Source of the DNA: Diadophis punctatus similis
Lineage: Eukaryota; Chordata; Lepidosauria; Squamata; Dipsadidae
Assembly: GCA_023053685.1 (NCBI GenBank)
Contig: JALIGW010000002.1
Span: 163,820,534-163,884,533 of the forward strand
Direction: 5' to 3'
Length of the DNA stretch: 64,000 bases
The notes beneath the pieces are model-generated. The model was not told the DNA's origin. It saw only the letters and a list, made by a program, of their open reading frames with translations, and ran no database searches. Below are positions 1 through 11,037 of the stretch, piece by piece. Both the position numbers and the translations under genes were made by a program. Numbering within the stretch: position 1 is the first letter of the stretch; each line of letters begins with the position of its first letter.

Positions 1-338
1 CCTAGACACATAATAAGATGGAAACGCAGTCATACATGCAAATCTGTGAGACTCACAAAATAAGATGAAAGACTTCCTGAATCAAGCTTGGTTCTTGGTA
101 ACTATCCTTGTCGTTCATATGGCAACAATTTGGTAATTTATCCTTGTCTCTTTTCAGGATTATTTTTTTAAAAAACTTCCTGGTGTAACCTACAGCTCTT
201 GGTTTTCGTAGTGATCACCTCTCTGAGTAATTCTCAGCTCTGACCCTGCTTGATAGAGTCACTTAGGCAATGAGACAGGTAGTGTATACATTTGATGAAT
301 AAATAAATGGGCAACCTTTTTGTGCATTCCCATAAAAC
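1..338. other. Unassigned AT-rich sequence, no gene seen
   Basis: I see no coding exon, RNA gene or classifiable repeat here. Reading frames are short and lack codon structure or recognisable motifs. It is the left flank of the probable LTR that follows. Confidence 0.5.
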
Positions 339-343
339 CCTAC

Positions 344-620
344 TATTGTGTAGTAGGCTCCAATAGGCAAGAACAGACCAGCATAGATACAACAGCATTT
401 ATTGACTGAAAACTGGAACTGAGGTACTGCAGGCAAATCCCTGTAATTTATACTCTGGGCCCACAGGGCCTTAACCAATCATAATACTAGAAAGAGCCCG
501 CCCAAATATGAATGTTCTAAGTTTCCCTCCAAAACAGTTGGAGTTAACAGTTAGGGTCATCTAAAGGTTAGTTTCACTTTAGCTGGGCTTAACACAACTA
601 TATATATTCAATACATAACA
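344..620 (+). mobile_element. Probable solo LTR (277 bp) with 5-bp target duplication
   Basis: The block ends in AATACATAACA and is flanked by CCTAC on both sides (339-343 and 621-625), a 5-bp duplication typical of retroviral-type integration. Its first bases, TATTGTG, would be a decayed TG start. The same 3' terminus ends the better-supported LTR at 39630-40196, which supports a shared family. No internal retroviral region or second LTR is visible nearby, so a solo LTR is the simplest reading. A chance 5-bp match is the main alternative. Confidence 0.4.
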
Positions 621-625
621 CCTAC

Positions 626-1391
626 CATCAGCTATGGACCTACATTTGGTGGGTCCCAAAAGATGTGGATTTTTTGTTATGGCACATGATCATCTTTCTC
701 CCTGAAATTAGACTAGCTTCATCTCTTTTGATATTCCCAAAGGCCCCCAAAACCTGGTTCTGTTAGCAGGCTTGGTGCTCTCAGGGAATTGGATACTTGC
801 TTAGATGGCTCCATTATTAAGGTGGCTATTCTTGTCTTCCCTCTGTCTATGGTTTGTATCTTTGGTTTTTATGATATTTATTATAGTAATATGGATTTTT
901 ATATTTTATATCTATTATTTTAAAATTTCTTGTTTTGATCGTTGTGCAACCACCCAGCATAGCTTTTGGTGAGATGAGCGGTATATAAACTGGATTAATT
1001 AATATAATAAATAAATAAATGGCACTGTGTGCACACAGGACATCTGGTGGTGGTGGGGAGGCGTCTCCAAGCAGAAACACATGTATTTTGGATGTTTGGG
1101 TGGATAGAATACAACAATGTTGTGTACTGGATCCAAAGGCAGTGGTTCCAGGCCGAAATGTTTTAGGGAAATGTCAGGGACATCAGTGGCAGGGTGTGAG
1201 TTGTTTTTACCCCTTGAAATCATTCTAGAATGTGTTGGTGATCTTCCAGATTTAGTTTCATACAAAAACAAATTGTGTTATTTTTGTTATAGTTTCCCCC
1301 CCTGCCTACTTACAGCTCATCTACAACAGTTCAGCAGAACATCAACACGCAATGGCTTGATCCAGATTCAAAAGTGAGCCTGTTTTCCCCT

Positions 1392-1393
<2 letters not shown>
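626..1393. other. Unassigned sequence, no gene seen
   Basis: Mixed-composition DNA with only short frames on both strands. A short (TAAA)n patch lies at about 1008-1020. No splice-flanked coding segment is convincing. Confidence 0.45.

Positions 1394-1455
<62 letters not shown>
1394..1455. repeat. (AC)n microsatellite
   Basis: An uninterrupted AC dinucleotide run of about 62 bp. Confidence 0.97.
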
Positions 1456-1456
<1 letters not shown>

Positions 1457-2576
1457 GCTTCTGCTTAACTTGTGAAGACCAGCCTAGTTACTTACATGCT
1501 GCCCCCTGCAGTAGGCTGCAATCATACATTTGGAAGTAGCACAAAACAATGTGCAACCATATGGCATTCTTGGCACGTGAGCCGGGTCTGTGTATGTGGG
1601 CTTTGGAGCCATTCTGTTCTTTTATGGTGGTATTTTTTTTCTTCCACAGAGATGAAGTATGTACAAAAGAAAATGGCATGCATATTCAGGAAGCAACTTC
1701 AACAGAAGGATTTGGGAGTTTTGAGTGGGTTATAACCAGGGAATCTCAGAATAAAATGCTGTTTTAGAATATCTCCTGGGCAGTGTTCTAACCAAAGCAA
1801 CTATGCTCTCCTTTAGGGTATTCCAATATTGCCATCCCTGTTTTCTGTTTTCTTTTCTAACATTAAATATTCCACTGCTAGCATAGAGTGATTCCTACTT
1901 TCCTTCTTGCAAATCATGGAGTTTCCCCAGCTATGCTATGTAGTTCCTCGGGTTAGTTGGGGAGTGACCTGCTTTAGTTTCATGTCTATTTGCATTCACT
2001 GATTGAATGTTCTGTTAACAAAGAATTAAAGTTAGATCTCAATGACTAACACAGCAGTCAAGCAAGATTATATTATAATTATAATTATTATTTATTATTA
2101 TTATTCATAAATGTATGACACTCACAGACACCAGAGATGGATTCAGATACTAGCAGAAGCAGCGTTTTAAAAGGTTTAAGCAAGAGTTGATCCCGTTCCA
2201 CAGGAAGGTGATATTGGTGTTCTCAAATCCATTTGAAAATAATTGAGCCAATCAAAAGCCCCTTTGATATGTGTACACACTCTGTAGTTGTTCATATTTG
2301 ATCAAGCTGAGTGACAGATAAATCACTGTAGCTCTGAATGCCAGATGCAGGTGAAAATCAAAGTCACTGTGGCTACTCAAGGTCACAGTAGAATAAAGTT
2401 AATGTTGAGTCTTGTGGCCTTTTGAACAACTGCAGCACAGAATAAGATGCAGCAATTCAGTCCACTCTCCACCGCTCCTATGATGGAAGCGAGGCTCCTT
2501 AACGGAAGAGAAAGGTTATTGGCATTTGCTTACCATGCTTAGATGCTTCTAGCTATGGGCCGGCTGGCAATAAAAC
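1456..2576. other. Unassigned sequence with a short AT-rich patch
   Basis: No gene is recognisable. A short ATT/ATA-rich low-complexity stretch sits at about 2069-2106. The rest is unique-looking AT-rich DNA. Confidence 0.45.
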
Positions 2577-2616
2577 CATTATTTTAACAACAATTTTAAC
2601 CATTGTTAAAATAATG
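2577..2616. repeat. Perfect inverted repeat, 14-bp arms
   Basis: CATTATTTTAACAA (2577-2590) is followed by a 12-bp spacer and then its exact reverse complement (2603-2616). It may be a decayed MITE core or a cruciform-forming site. No flanking duplication was identified. Confidence 0.8.
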
Positions 2617-3618
2617 CTGGATGAGATGGATTCCCAGATTCAGCATGGCTTTTCTTACGCTGTAATGCAACAAAGAAGAACAATAACTGAGTTCATTTCA
2701 AGTCTCCCAAGTAGCCCATAATAGATAAAAAGGCCAGGCCAAAGCAAGAGTCCATCATACGTCTTTGCTGCAAAGGCACAACTTGCTTTGCAGGAGCTTT
2801 TTGTAAGCACATAACTTGTCATCATAAAGTAAAGTGTACATCCAGAACTCCCCGTTTTGTTAGGAAATGGTTTACAAAGATAACTGTTAATAGAGCCGAG
2901 TCACTGTAATGTTCTTATGGAACCATCAGTGAAAGCAATAGCATTTATATCGATTCTTTCAAGCATTAAATGGTTTTGAGTAAAATGCTGGCACTTTTCA
3001 AAAGCACATATGAAATATAAAGAAAAGCTTTATATATATATATATAAATCAATGGATCAGCCTTCCCTGAAAAAGATATGTTATGTTATGATTCCATAAT
3101 TCCCAAGCACCGTTGAACTGGTTGCATTCCAATATATTTGGAGGTCATTGTATTGAAGAAGGTGGGTCAATAGGATCTACTGCCTTTACCCAAAAAACAA
3201 CCCTTCCCACGCACAAAAAAGTCGCTCCATCATTTGAACCAGTATAACTGGACCACTTTTGGGCTAGAAATACTGTATGAGCAAGATTCCTTTCAGCTTG
3301 CTTCAGCCAGGTCCAGTCTGGTGTTTTAGGGGATCTAGGAATATGTGATTTTGAATTTTGAAGCTGGTGAGCATTTGACTGGCAGAAGAGCTGGGGCCAG
3401 CCGTCTTGAAAGAGGCTGTAGTATACTCCCTACCAAAAAGCACCTTCCCTAAATGTGGTCATTTGGACAAATATTATCCTCCAAAGAAAACGGTGGAGAG
3501 GAAAATGCAGGCTATTTTAAAAGAATGAGATTGTCTGGATGCCTTTGATACAGAAATAGCATTGGTCCTCTGCTTGATCAGTGGTGGAACCTGAATAGGG
3601 AGAGTGTGCTCCTTCATG
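2617..3618. other. Unassigned sequence, no gene seen
   Basis: AT-rich DNA with a short (TA)n at about 3031-3046. No convincing exon, RNA or repeat family is recognised. Confidence 0.45.
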
Positions 3619-3806
3619 TAAGATGACTGTATTACTATTACCCTTCTCATCTTTTCTACTACCTTCTCCTATCAGTATCTTATGATTATATTACTTTGTT
3701 GTTAGAGAACTTATGCACTGGAGACAAATTCCCTGTGTGTTCCATCACACTTGGCCAATAAAGTATTCTATTCTGTTCTGTACTTCTGTTCTTCTGTTCT
3801 GTTCTA
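3619..3806 (+). mobile_element. 3' UTR tail of a Rex1-like LINE, 5'-truncated
   Basis: This shares the closing segment of the LINE tails at 38278-38701 and 41455-41872. That segment contains GACAAATTC, then a stretch reading AATCACACTTGGCCAATAAA in the other copies, then pentanucleotide repeats of the TTCTG/ATTCT type. Only the end of the 3' UTR is present, as expected for severe 5' truncation during target-primed reverse transcription. Confidence 0.65.
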
Positions 3807-3809
3807 CTC

Positions 3810-4204
3810 TCACTACCTTTTGATATTGCTGATTGTGGTATGCTTCTGGACCACTTATAAAGGTTAGGCTTAGAGGCACTGGTTTAAAGTAGATCTACTC
3901 TTTCCTGCATGAGTTGTAGCAAACAGTGGTGGCAGAGGATAAAAGAATGACTCATTGTTGCTTCCCTGTGGAGTAGCTCTCTCTTCCTTTTCAACTACAT
4001 GAAGCCATTGGGAGAGGCTTCACCAGGCAGTTCAAGGTGAGCTGTTATCAATATGTTCATGATACATACATACATATATACATACATACATTTACAACCG
4101 ATGTTCAGAGTGGAGACAAGCAGCAGTATCTAGTATCTAAAGGTAGGGATGGTCTGAAATTGAATCCATGCAAAACGGTGGTGCTATTTGTCCAGAAGCG
4201 ATCC
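3810..4204. other. Unassigned sequence
   Basis: No gene is recognised. A short (CATA)n patch lies at about 4060-4090. Confidence 0.45.
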
Positions 4205-4212
4205 AGCTTCCT

Positions 4213-4474
4213 CAATGGTGGGATTCAAATTTTTTTACTACTGGTTCTGTGGTGTGGTGTGGTGGGCGTGGCATGGTGTGGCTTGGTAGGCGTGGCTTGA
4301 TGGGCTTGGCAGGGGAAGATTACTGCAAAATCCCCATTTCCTCCCAATCAGCTGGGACTCAGGAGGCAGAGAATAGATGGGAGCAGGGCCAGTCAGAGGT
4401 GGTATTTACCGGTTCTCTGAACTACTCAAAATTTCCGTTACCGGTTCTCCAGAACCTGCTGAAACCCACCTCTG
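4213..4474 (-). mobile_element. Non-autonomous hAT element, AACCGGTAG family
   Basis: Read on the minus strand it matches the elements at 9972-10242 and 28386-28659: a start resembling CAGAGGTGGGTTTCAGCAGG, repeated ACCGGT boxes, an interior with GTGGGCGTGGC motifs, and an end related to ATTTCACCACTG. The flanks are AGCTTCCT (4205-4212) and AGCTTCGT (4475-4482), an 8-bp duplication with one mismatch. No transposase is present. The degraded CAATGGTG end suggests an older copy. Confidence 0.8.
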
Positions 4475-4981
4475 AGCTTCGTGACTGCTCCAGTATAACT
4501 CTGGATGAAGCATTTTCTTGAAGTGGTACATCCATAATTTGTGGAATTCTCTTAAATGTAAGGCTATTTCTGGAGTGGCAGCAAATCCTGTGGCTAGGGT
4601 TTGTCCAGCTTCAGTTAGTATGCCAATTGTGGCCCTTCCAGATTCCTTGACAGTGGTTATGCATTGCTTTATCAACTCCAAGGTAGACTCCTGCAATACA
4701 GTCTTGACTCTCTCTGAAGACTACCCAGAGGCTGCAATTGGTACAAATGCAGAACTCCACCAATGATAGCCAAGAGTTGCCATAATTATCTAACACTGGT
4801 GTTGCAGGCACTGTAGAGTTGCAATGGATTTCGGATTACAATTGAAGCTGTTGGTTAGCGCATATGAAGTCCTGCACAACTTGATGCATAGGGAAATAAA
4901 AATCTGTCCAGCATATGCATCACAAATTGGACTGTGGAGGTTGTGAAATGTAAAATTCAGAGTGAAAGGACCAGGAGACAA
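4406..4981 (-). pseudogene. Coding-like remnant broken by frameshifts, family unknown
   Basis: On the minus strand, three overlapping open segments (about 4790-4981, 4611-4811, 4406-4696) succeed each other in different frames. They contain cysteine-rich stretches and a piece with alternating hydrophobic and charged residues. This could be a decayed retroelement-derived gene or chance. I do not recognise the protein and assign no function. The downstream end overlaps the hAT copy at 4213-4474. Confidence 0.2.
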
Positions 4982-4983
4982 TG

Positions 4984-4985
<2 letters not shown>

Positions 4986-5047
<62 letters not shown>
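4986..5047. repeat. (TG)n microsatellite
   Basis: A pure TG run of about 62 bp. Confidence 0.97.
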
Positions 5048-5049
<2 letters not shown>

Positions 5050-5819
5050 CTGCTCCATCAGCCAGCCTCTTCCCAAAGATCTGGGTGGCACCCTCCCTGA
5101 GTGGTTTTCAGGCAAGCAGTGAAATGAAATGTTTTGCAAAGGTTTTGATTTATAATCTTAATTATAATTTACAATGCAATTGGGTTTTGGTCATCAGGAA
5201 GAGTGGTTTATTAGATGATTATTTTATGTTTTGTTAATTCGTTTTATGATCTATGGATGTAATGCAAATTGCTGGGTGTCCATATGGAGTCATATATAAA
5301 AATGATAATTGAAATAAATAAAAATAAAATGTGGCAAAATAGCACTCTTCAAGTAGCTGAAAAGGGCATTGCACATGAGCCCAACATCTGTTTCCTACCA
5401 TCCCAGAGGGCAGGATACAGGGCAATGGGTTTAAGTTACCCAAAGAGAGATTCTAGCTGAATGTCAGGAAAAATGAAACAGCAAGAGCATTTCCACAGTG
5501 GAAGCATTTGGAACTGCCTGTTCCTGGAATGCTTTCATTTGCTTTCTTACACAAAACATGAGGGATTAAGTGATTCTTCTGATTCCAGAATACACCGATT
5601 CCATCATTCAAGAAATGTACACGCCAAAGAGGAGAATATGTGGGATAATTTCTAGTGAGCCTAAGAAATAAAACAGTTCAACTGTATTCTAGCTGAAGCC
5701 TAGAACAGCATCTGGAAGCAGGTGGAAACGAATGCTGGATGAATATTAATATGGATGACTAAAGATTGGAGATCGATATAGGCTGTAGTTGAGCCAAGAT
5801 TTTATATTTTTATATACAC

Positions 5820-5821
<2 letters not shown>
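5048..5821. other. Unassigned sequence
   Basis: No exon or known repeat is supported. It contains A-rich patches around 5300-5335. Confidence 0.45.

Positions 5822-5893
<72 letters not shown>
5822..5893. repeat. (CA)n microsatellite, interrupted
   Basis: A CA dinucleotide array with a short CTCACACTCT interruption near 5851-5862. Confidence 0.95.
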
Positions 5894-5895
<2 letters not shown>

Positions 5896-5939
5896 TTCCT
5901 TTCGATGATTTACAGGTTCTGTGCTTTAAATGTCTCCCT

Positions 5940-6470
5940 GACCATTCCCTTTTTATTATTTGTTTATAATATAAAATACAAAAAATATGAAAACAAATAG
6001 TAGGAAAAATAGGGAAGGGAAAGGGGAAGGGAAGAGTGCAGAAAAGAAGGGAAAAAGAAAGAAAAGGCATTGACTTCCGACTCCCTTGGGTGCAGATAGT
6101 AACATCCAATCCAGAGGTGGGTTCCTACCGGTTCTAACAGGTTCTTTAGAACCATTAGTAAAGCGGTGATGACATCACGGAGCCGGTTCTGTCGGTGCTG
6201 GTTCATGGGTGCCGCCATCTTGGATTTTGCTTCTGCGCATGCACAGAAGCTTTTTTAAAATTGCTGCAGGGATGCGCGCGCGCGCAAATTGCATGCGCAC
6301 ACCCGGCGCGACCCTGAGTGAACCGGCAGCAAAACGATCCACAACCCACCCCTGATCCAATCTCAACTTTTTACTTTTACATAGTAGCATGAACTAGCCA
6401 TTTCTATATCAACAAATCTACAGTATCTGATCCCAAAATCCAAGTTTCATTTTTACCATTCTCAATCTAT
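5940..6470 (-). repeat. Possible old L1-type LINE remnant hosting a hAT
   Basis: The AT- and purine-rich flanks of the 6112 hAT (a stretch with GGGAAAAAGAAAGAAAAGGC followed by TTCCGACTCCC) resemble an A-rich block near 48420-48470. They therefore may be a dispersed repeat inserted in minus orientation. No reading frame confirms this. Confidence 0.25.
6112..6354 (+). mobile_element. Non-autonomous hAT, 243 bp, perfect 8-bp duplication
   Basis: It starts CAGAGGTGGGTTCCTACCGG and ends ACAACCCACCCCTG, giving short terminal inverted repeats. It is bracketed by ATCCAATC on both sides (6104-6111, 6355-6362). The 8-bp duplication and CAG...CTG ends are diagnostic of the hAT superfamily. The interior has CTTCTGCGCATGCACAGAAG and a (GC)n patch, and no coding capacity, so it must have been mobilised in trans. 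Confidence 0.93.
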
Positions 6471-7017
6471 ATGAATGGAAATTATAACTGCTTTTGCCTT
6501 TTTAAAGCAAACTTCTCTCATGAGGTTTTTTTACATATTCTAGTTACAGGCTGGCCAACACAACACGTGTGAATGGCCCTTCATAACCTATGATTCAATG
6601 TGGAATCATCTATTCAATAATCTACATATGTCAAGAATGAATATATGCTGCTAAATTTGTCATTGCTGCGTATTCTCCCAGTTTATGCTCTCAGTTTGAT
6701 GTTATGGCTAATGGATTCCTTTTCCAGTGTTGTGCTAAATTTATCCTTGTGTTTGTGAACGTGTGTGTGAATAAATTGTGATGGTTTTTATTAATATGTC
6801 AAATTAGTTCAGATATTATTGAATGGTGCTGTGCATTTCCTTTTTGTACTTTTGAGGATTTTTTTATATCTCCATCACATATGATAGAATATTCCATCTG
6901 TCTCAAGGCATTCCCAGCATTAATTACTATATTAGTTGCCTATCCTAGCAACTAACAATGAAGTAGAGGAATTATAAAACATTTCATATCATTTTCTCTG
7001 AAGTTATAACTTGTGGG
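6363..7017. other. Unassigned AT-rich sequence
   Basis: No gene or confident repeat was recognised beyond the possible L1 debris immediately after the hAT. Confidence 0.45.
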
Positions 7018-7256
7018 AGCAATAGCAATAGCACTTTACTTATATACCGCTTCATAGTGCTTTACAGCACTCTCTAAGCGGTTTACAGAGTTCAGCATAT
7101 TGCCCCCAACAATCTGGGTCCTCATTTTACCCACCTCGGAAGGATGGAAGGCTGAGTCAACCTTGAGCCTAGTGAGATTTGAACAGCTGAACTGCTGAAC
7201 TAGCAATCAGCTGAAGGTCGCAATGCTGCTTTTAACCACTGCGCTATCTCAGCTCC
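7018..7256 (-). mobile_element. tRNA-derived SINE (TTGCTA-tailed family)
   Basis: Read on the minus strand it has a tRNA-like head with a GCGCAGTGGTTA A-box and a GTTCAAATC B-box. The conserved body follows (GGTTGACTCAGCC, GGGTAAAATGAGGACCCAG, GGGGGCAATATGCTG, CTGTAAACCGCTTAGAG) and then the TTGCTATTGCT tail. This is the commonest SINE family in the window. RNA polymerase III would drive it. It has no coding capacity. Confidence 0.93.
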
Positions 7257-7640
7257 ATGATGAGGACCATCAACTCTGTTTATCTGTTATCTGTTATAGC
7301 TTGTACAAAGAACAGTAATAGATGCATGATCTTGAGCCTGGGAATAGCCAGTGTTGTAGCTTTTTCAGATGATACAAAAATACCTAGAACAGTGCACAAG
7401 TACTTTTAAAATATTTATTTAGAGCTAATGTCTTTTTTAAACCAACTCTGAGATGCTTTTTTAAAAAATATGGGGGAAATATATAAATATTCAAACATGT
7501 TCAGTCATCGGGACTCATATAATTATAGGCACACTCAACTATAAAATGCAATCAGATTATTATAAAAAAGGCAAGTATTTAATTAGAATATACATTAACC
7601 ACACCTCATCAATAATGTATTATGAAGTCATTCTAGGTGT
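7257..7640. other. Unassigned AT-rich sequence
   Basis: No exon or repeat is recognised. Confidence 0.45.
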
Positions 7641-7647
7641 GTATATT

Positions 7648-8120
7648 AGAATCATAGAACTGGAAGGGATCCTTGCAGTCATCTAGGCCAAGGGTGGGGG
7701 AAAATGTCCCTTTTATGACCTGTGGACTTCAACTCCCAGAATTCCTGAGCCAGCCATGCTGGCTCAGGAATTCTAGGAGTTGAAGTCCACAAGTCATAAA
7801 GGGACCACCATTTTCCACCTCTGGTAGGCCATCCCCTCTTCAATACAGGATCTCCAACAAGTTATCTAACATGTGACCATCCAGTCTGTGTCTAAAGACC
7901 TCTATCAACAGAAAAATGGATATTTCATGGGTCAGGTTATTTGGGAATGGAAGAAGATTACGGGCTTTTGCAAAAGCATATTGTAATGAAAACGGAGTGC
8001 TTAGATTTATCTCTTGTGAGCCAGCCCATCTAGAAATTTTCTTATATAGTCCCCAAAGCAAATTCATACCATTGGCCAATGTGTTACCATTTTTATAGTT
8101 CAGGAATGTTGGAATAATTT
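7648..8120 (-). mobile_element. CR1-type LINE 3' end, interrupted by a MITE
   Basis: The sequence ATCATAGAACTGGAAGGGA, then AGTCATCTAGGCC, then ACAGGATCTCC is the antisense of the conserved CR1 3' tail. The degraded antisense 3' part of ORF2 follows to about 8120. The copy is split by a hAT MITE at 7691-7823. Frames are broken throughout. Confidence 0.7.
7691..7823 (+). mobile_element. Palindromic hAT MITE inside the CR1 tail
   Basis: A 133-bp near-perfect palindrome: GTGGACTTCAACTCCCAGAA on the left arm is mirrored on the right arm by TTCTAGGAGTTGAAGTCCAC. The outer ends are GGGTGG and CCACCTCTG. The flanks are CTAGGCCA (7683-7690) and GTAGGCCA (7824-7831), 7 of 8 identical. The same MITE family occurs at 15060, 17753, 27108 and 29159. 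Confidence 0.85.
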
Positions 8121-8126
8121 CCAACA

Positions 8127-8366
8127 GGAGCTGAGGTGGCGCAGTGGTTAAAAGCAGCACTGCAAGTTCAGCTGACTGCTAGTTCAGCAGTTCAGCTGTT
8201 CAAATCTCACCAGGCTCAAGGTTGACTCAGCCTTCCATCCTTCCGAGGTGGGTAAAATGAGGACCCAGATTTTTGGGGGCAATATGCTGAACTCTGTAAA
8301 CCGCTTAGAGAGGGCTGTAAAGCACTATGAAGCAGTATATAAGTCTAAGTGCTATTGCTATTGCTA
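8127..8366 (+). mobile_element. tRNA-derived SINE (TTGCTA-tailed family)
   Basis: Full-length copy. The head has the TGGCGCAGTGG A-box, the B-box GTTCAAATC is at 8198-8206, the complete family body follows, and the end is AAGTGCTATTGCTATTGCT. It is one of the least diverged copies here. It abuts the 5' truncation point of the CR1 fragment. Confidence 0.95.
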
Positions 8367-8847
8367 AATGAAATAAATGAAATAAGATTTTGTTTATATA
8401 TCAAACTTATTTTATTACTGAGAACTAGGAATTGTAAAGTTATGATTTACAGTACAAAATACTGTAAGTATCTATACTGTTCTTCTTCCCGCTCTGTTCC
8501 CCTCTCTCATTTGTATGTTTCTTTGCTTACTTGAAGAAGCAAAATATACAACTGTGACTACCTGCTAACAGGGACATCATGTTCTCCTCCAGAGTAATAC
8601 TTTGAAGGAGAAGTGTTGCAGAGAAGTGTTTAAGTGGGAAAATTTTCCTCAGCAATGAGTCCTGAGCTGGAGCTCATGCTATCCTGCTCATAGATCCTTC
8701 CTTAAAAGGCCACATCATTTTTTCATTCAGGTAGAGCCCCCCCTCAAATACTTGGAGAACCATAAGTGGACTGTCTACCCATTTTATAGCAGGTGATGGT
8801 GGTGGACCTTGAGGCAGAGAGCACCAACATTCAAGAATGAAAGAAAA
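8367..8847. other. Unassigned sequence
   Basis: No exon or repeat is supported. Confidence 0.45.
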
Positions 8848-9082
8848 GAGCTGTGGTGGCACAGTGGTTAGAATACAGTATTGCAGGCTCACTCTGCTCA
8901 CAGCCAGGCGTTCGATCCTGATGGACTCAAGGTTGACCCAGTCTTCCAGCCTTCCGAAGTCGGTAAAGTGAGGACTTAGATTGTTGGGGACAAAATGTTG
9001 ACTCTGTAAACAGCCCAGAGAGTTCAGTAGAGCACTATGGGACACTATATATTGTAAGTTTAAGTGTTATTGCTATTGCTAT
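8848..9082 (+). mobile_element. tRNA-derived SINE, diverged copy
   Basis: Same family as 8127-8366 but with many substitutions (GGTGGCACAGTGGTTAG head, B-box GTTCGATCC, body GGTAAAGTGAGGACTTAG, tail TTATTGCTATTGCT). It is therefore an older copy or a different subfamily. Confidence 0.9.
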
Positions 9083-9600
9083 AAAAAGAGGTGAGAAAAG
9101 AAGTTTGCACAGATTTGGAAAGTGTACTCCTCTATTGCAAATGGATGAATAGATGGCTGGACGGACAGCTGTGATAGACTGAAAAATGCATCAAATCCCC
9201 CCCCCCCACCAATATTTGGGAGAAAAGCCATTAAGTGTCTGGAAGATATCTGTTTATCCGTGTAAAAAAAATCACAATTGTTCTAGAAGAAACTAGAATG
9301 TCTCTTCTCCACCTCCCTGCCACCTCTTAACTGATAAATAGAGCTCAGATAGCGGCCAGGTCGGTGGAGTTTGCTGATGGCCAGATTTCTAAATGGCTGA
9401 TGGTGCTGAAGTCTATAGTGTGCTGGAGAAGGAGGTCACAGATTTGAAACTAGACCTTAATCAGTGTTCTAAACAACACAAAAGACATAAATTTGGAAAG
9501 GGAAGAGAACAATGTGAGACAGACAGTAAGGGAGTGGAATTGTTGGGGAACTTGTAATAATCATGGACACAGAGACATGATTTCTGAGCAAAGCTTTTCC
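9083..9600. other. Unassigned sequence
   Basis: No supported gene. A short poly-C run is at about 9200-9208. Confidence 0.45.
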
Positions 9601-9635
9601 AAGCTAAGAAGTTCTCTTTGAGAACTTCTTAGCTT
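9601..9635. repeat. Perfect hairpin, 16-bp arms and 3-bp loop
   Basis: AAGCTAAGAAGTTCTC (9601-9616), loop TTT, then the exact reverse complement (9620-9635). A roughly 19-bp direct duplication with the core GTTTGTTTAGTCAATATT follows (about 9636-9673). No terminal duplications or RNA-gene features mark it as a known element. Confidence 0.9.
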
Positions 9636-9673
9636 TGTTTGTTTAGTCAATATTTGTTTGTTTAGTCAATATT

Positions 9674-9963
9674 AGCCAAGATAGGCATTCCATATCGTTG
9701 ACAATAATTGACTACAGAACTGACAGAAAAAAGCAGAGTTAGCTGAGAGATAAAGATGGAGTTTACTTCCAGTGATTCAACCATCTGGAATCTTCAAGAG
9801 AGAGCACAAGGGATCTTAGACAGAGTGATCAAGAAGGCTAAGAAACGATTGCATCAAGAGACCATGAAAGTGAAAGCAGTTTAGAGAGAAGTTTTTTTAA
9901 AAAAATCTACAGCACTTAAAGGAGCAGAGGCAGAAATAAAAGTGGAGGCTACATGATATTTAA
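9674..9963. other. Unassigned sequence
   Basis: No gene is recognised. Confidence 0.45.
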
Positions 9964-9971
9964 ACTCTGTC

Positions 9972-10242
9972 CAGGGGTGAAATCCAGCAGGTTCTGACAG
10001 GTTCTGGAGAACCGGTAGAGGAAATTTTGAGTAGTTCGGAGAACCGGTAGCAGAAATTTTGAGTAGTTCGGAAAACCAGCAAGTACCACCTCTGGCTGGC
10101 CCCAGAGTGGGGTGGGAATGGAGATTTTGCAGTATCCTTCCCCTGCCACGCCCACCAAGCCACGCCCACCAAGCCACACCACACCACACGCACCAAGCCA
10201 TGCCCACAGAACCGGTAGTAAAAAAATTGGATTTCACCACTG
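9972..10242 (+). mobile_element. Non-autonomous hAT, 271 bp, perfect 8-bp duplication
   Basis: It starts CAGGGGTGAAATCCAGCAGG and ends GGATTTCACCACTG. ACTCTGTC flanks both sides (9964-9971, 10243-10250). The interior has tandem GAACCGGTAG / AATTTTGAGTAGTTCGG units and CCACGCCCACCAAGCC repeats. It is non-coding, and is the reference copy for the family also seen at 4213 and 28386. Confidence 0.94.
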
Positions 10243-10250
10243 ACTCTGTC

Positions 10251-11029
10251 TACCGAGGTAAGCGAAAACCTGCAAACTCTGTAAATAAATACAGGCATAT
10301 AGGAAACTAGGGGATAGATTGTTAAGTATAAAAGTGGCATTAAGACTTAAATACTACTTACGTATCTCTAAAGCAACCATTACAACTCTACAAGAGTTAC
10401 ACCTATTACTACTTGCCTCTTGTCCCTGGCTGAACCCAGAAAAATCCTGCCCTTTGTACTGCAGAAGGGAAACTAACACATCCAGAAGGAAAAAAAAAGG
10501 TTCTAAAACAGCCTTCTCTCTAATATAGCAGGTTCTCTGTGTGGTGAATTTGCTACCACTTCAGTGCTGCTACTATTAAACACGATCCATGCCAGCATCT
10601 GTCATGGGAAATGTCACAATCAAGAAACAGGCTTTAAAGCTTCATCTCTTGGTTGTGGGAACTCGGAAAAGAAACACTTTTTATCATAAAATCAGCTGTG
10701 GGTGCCTTCATGCTGAAAAATGGGAAGTTTGTGTAGTTATTTCACTCATTATTCCCCAGGGTTGGGTCTTTTTTTATTTTTTATTTTGGTCTACTGATCA
10801 TCAGTTTGTCCCACTACATCAATTTCTTCCACTACTGGTTTGCTTTTATATCTCACACAGAAAAGCAGTTATGTGTGATTGGAAGATGGCCAAGACTTCA
10901 TCAAATGAACTAGGCTGGAGAGGAACTTATGATGTTAGGGTTTGGGGGATTGCCCCATTCAGATTTAAATACACATTTTCAGTCTCTATCCATTGATCAG
11001 CTGCAGGTCATCCTATTTGTTTTTCAACA
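10251..11029. other. Unassigned sequence
   Basis: An open frame of 135 codons (10589-10996) has no recognisable domain, amphipathic pattern or splice context. I do not call it a gene. Confidence 0.4.
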
Positions 11030-11037
11030 CTTTGGCA

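Noticed and set aside
7018..7256. tRNA gene on the minus strand
   Set aside because: A- and B-boxes are present, but the sequence lacks a full cloverleaf and continues into the SINE body found at many other sites.
10589..10996. 135-codon plus-strand frame
   Set aside because: No homology I recognise, no splice sites in register, and composition like the surrounding AT-rich DNA.
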